The position numbers and the translations under genes were made by a program. A stretch of 64,000 bases of DNA from Saccharothrix sp. NRRL B-16348 (GTDB taxonomy: Bacteria; Actinomycetota; Actinomycetes; Mycobacteriales; Pseudonocardiaceae), in contig NZ_LGED01000013.1 of the NCBI RefSeq assembly GCF_001280085.1, forward strand, positions 99,058 to 163,057, written 5' to 3'. This document shows positions 63,234 through 64,000 of this stretch, piece by piece. The notes below the pieces were generated by a model. The model had not been told where the DNA came from and ran no database searches. It saw only the letters and a program-made list of their open reading frames with translations. Position 1 is the stretch's first letter, and the number at the start of each line of letters is the position of its first letter.

Positions 63234-63929
63234 TCAGGGCACGTTGACCCGGTCGCTGTCGAACGTGATCGGGTCCTCGGGGCGGACGCGCCACGCCTCC
63301 AGGCCGCCGTCGGCCAGGATCTCGTCCACCAGGTCCTCGGACCCGCCGACGAACGTGCAGTGCAGGTCGATCTCGCCGCCGACGCACCAGGCGCGATCCG
63401 CCAGCCAGAGCAGGTTCGGCGACTGGTGCGTCGTCGTGCTGCCGGACAGCCGCCACCCCGGCTCGCCCACCGCCGACAACGGTCCCGTGAACAGCAGGTA
63501 GTCGCGCCCGGGCAGGCGCACCTCGCCACCGCGCTCCGCGGCGTCGAGCCACCCGTAGCCGTTCCAGAGGCCGAACCAGCACCGGTCGGGCGTGTCGGTG
63601 TGCCGGGTGAGCACGGCGCAGAGCCGGCGGAACTCGTCGGCGGGCAGGTTGCCGATCTCCGGTGGCCGGTCGGGCCAGGCGTCGGCCGTGATGGCTCCGA
63701 ACTGCGCCAGGGCGTGCACGCGGCGGCCGGTCGACGCGGCGATCTCCGCCCAGCTCACCGCCCGTCCGTCGGCGTCGAAGGCCGGGTGCAGGATCCGGGC
63801 GTAGGCGGCGAAACCGTCCGGCACGACGGCCGCGACCCCCGAGCCGAACCGGCGGAGCCGGCGCCGGACCCAGTCGGCCGCCTTGGGGTCGTCGGAGCGC
63901 CGGAGGCGGGCTCCCTCACCTGACGTCAT
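63234..63929 (-). CDS. Uncharacterised actinobacterial protein
   Basis: A 231-residue soluble protein; ATG 63929. Trp-rich with conserved-looking segments (VVPDGFAAYARILHPAFD, RCWFGLWNGYGWLD, LLFTGPLSAV, SPNLLWLADRAWCVGGEIDLHCTFVGGSEDLVDEIL). Homologous-looking proteins are widespread in Streptomyces and Pseudonocardiales and have no known function. Convergent with tetR (8-bp gap). Confidence 0.75.
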   Translation of the reverse strand: MTSGEGARLRRSDDPKAADWVRRRLRRFGSGVAAVVPDGFAAYARILHPAFDADGRAVSWAEIAASTGRRVHALAQFGAITADAWPDRPPEIGNLPADEFRRLCAVLTRHTDTPDRCWFGLWNGYGWLDAAERGGEVRLPGRDYLLFTGPLSAVGEPGWRLSGSTTTHQSPNLLWLADRAWCVGGEIDLHCTFVGGSEDLVDEILADGGLEAWRVRPEDPITFDSDRVNVP

Positions 63930-63951
63930 GCGTCGTCCGATCCGGGCTGTC

Positions 63952-64000
63952 GGTCACGGGACGGGGGCGGGTCACGGGACTGGGGGCGGGTCGCGGGGGC
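63952..64000. repeat. G-rich tandem repeat at the right edge
   Basis: GGTCACGGGACGGGGGCG recurs as GGTCACGGGACTGGGGGCG and then degenerate GGTCGCGGGGGC, about 18-19 bp per unit. It runs off the window, so copy number is unknown. Confidence 0.5.

Overview
The window is about 64 kb of very GC-rich DNA with strong third-position GC bias, GTG/TTG starts, SARP, ECF, LuxR, LysR, DeoR, Rrf2 and TetR regulators, many secreted proteins and two peptide natural-product loci. This points to a filamentous actinomycete, most likely of the Saccharothrix/Lentzea/Actinosynnema type (Pseudonocardiales). The genus is an inference from gene content only. No rRNA, tRNA or CRISPR array was recognised.

Layout. 1-5.6 kb: end of a helicase-associated/WYL protein, a zinc-ribbon protein, an ECF sigma factor with its CU044_5270-type partner, a secreted histidase-like protein with an altered MIO site, and a small secreted beta-trefoil protein. 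5.7-12.4 kb: a SARP/NB-ARC/TPR regulator, a deazaflavin-type oxidoreductase, a secreted protein, an F420-reductase-like protein divergent from a LysR regulator, and a membrane protein with an excalibur domain. 12.5-14.7 kb: a cupredoxin membrane protein and a multicopper oxidase. 14.7-18.9 kb: a cassette of two proteins carrying a short shared V-x-[IV]-G-D-H-x-R-Q-x-N-T-F motif, a doubly disrupted paralogue, and a secreted discoidin-like protein. 18.9-28.7 kb: DeoR plus MFS, a DUF4062/NB-ARC/TPR NLR-like protein, a GH2 beta-galactosidase with a LacI-type operator, a decayed IS5-family element, a methyltransferase and a PAP2 phosphatase. 28.6-36.5 kb: a two-component system divergent from a 1716-residue NACHT-HEAT protein. 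36.6-39.7 kb: a secreted tripeptidyl-peptidase-like hydrolase and a pectate lyase with a readable promoter. 39.7-43.9 kb: a compact putative RiPP locus (33-residue Cys peptide, PqqD-like/M50 membrane protease, TPR protein) divergent from an XRE regulator. 44.1-50.4 kb: a vanadium haloperoxidase-like protein, a GNAT plus E1-like/nitroreductase fusion (Rv1355c type), an MFS exporter and an Rrf2 regulator. 50.4-60.7 kb: a complete thiopeptide-type operon. 60.8-64 kb: a DUF3159 protein and FAD monooxygenase divergent from TetR, then a hypothetical protein.

The most notable system is the thiopeptide-type operon, read leftward as TOMM partner (ocin-ThiF type), YcaO, SagB-like dehydrogenase, precursor, LanB glutamylation protein, and two SpaB_C-type proteins. 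Its 62-residue precursor has a thiomuracin-like leader end (LTQGHGVTELGA) but an unusual acidic core with alternating Cys/Asp and only two serines, 16 positions apart. The set could install up to seven azoles. What the two SpaB_C enzymes then do on such a core is open. The YcaO reading frame has no stop after its PHPFP tail, and a single transition would restore one. The Rrf2 gene and the MFS gene next to the operon share an operator half-site, suggesting a regulated export or resistance unit.

A second theme is signalling and conflict: two STAND ATPases with N-terminal tags or sensor modules and the cassette with a RHIM-like (amyloid-signalling-like) motif. These assignments rest on motif reading and need structure-based or profile searches.
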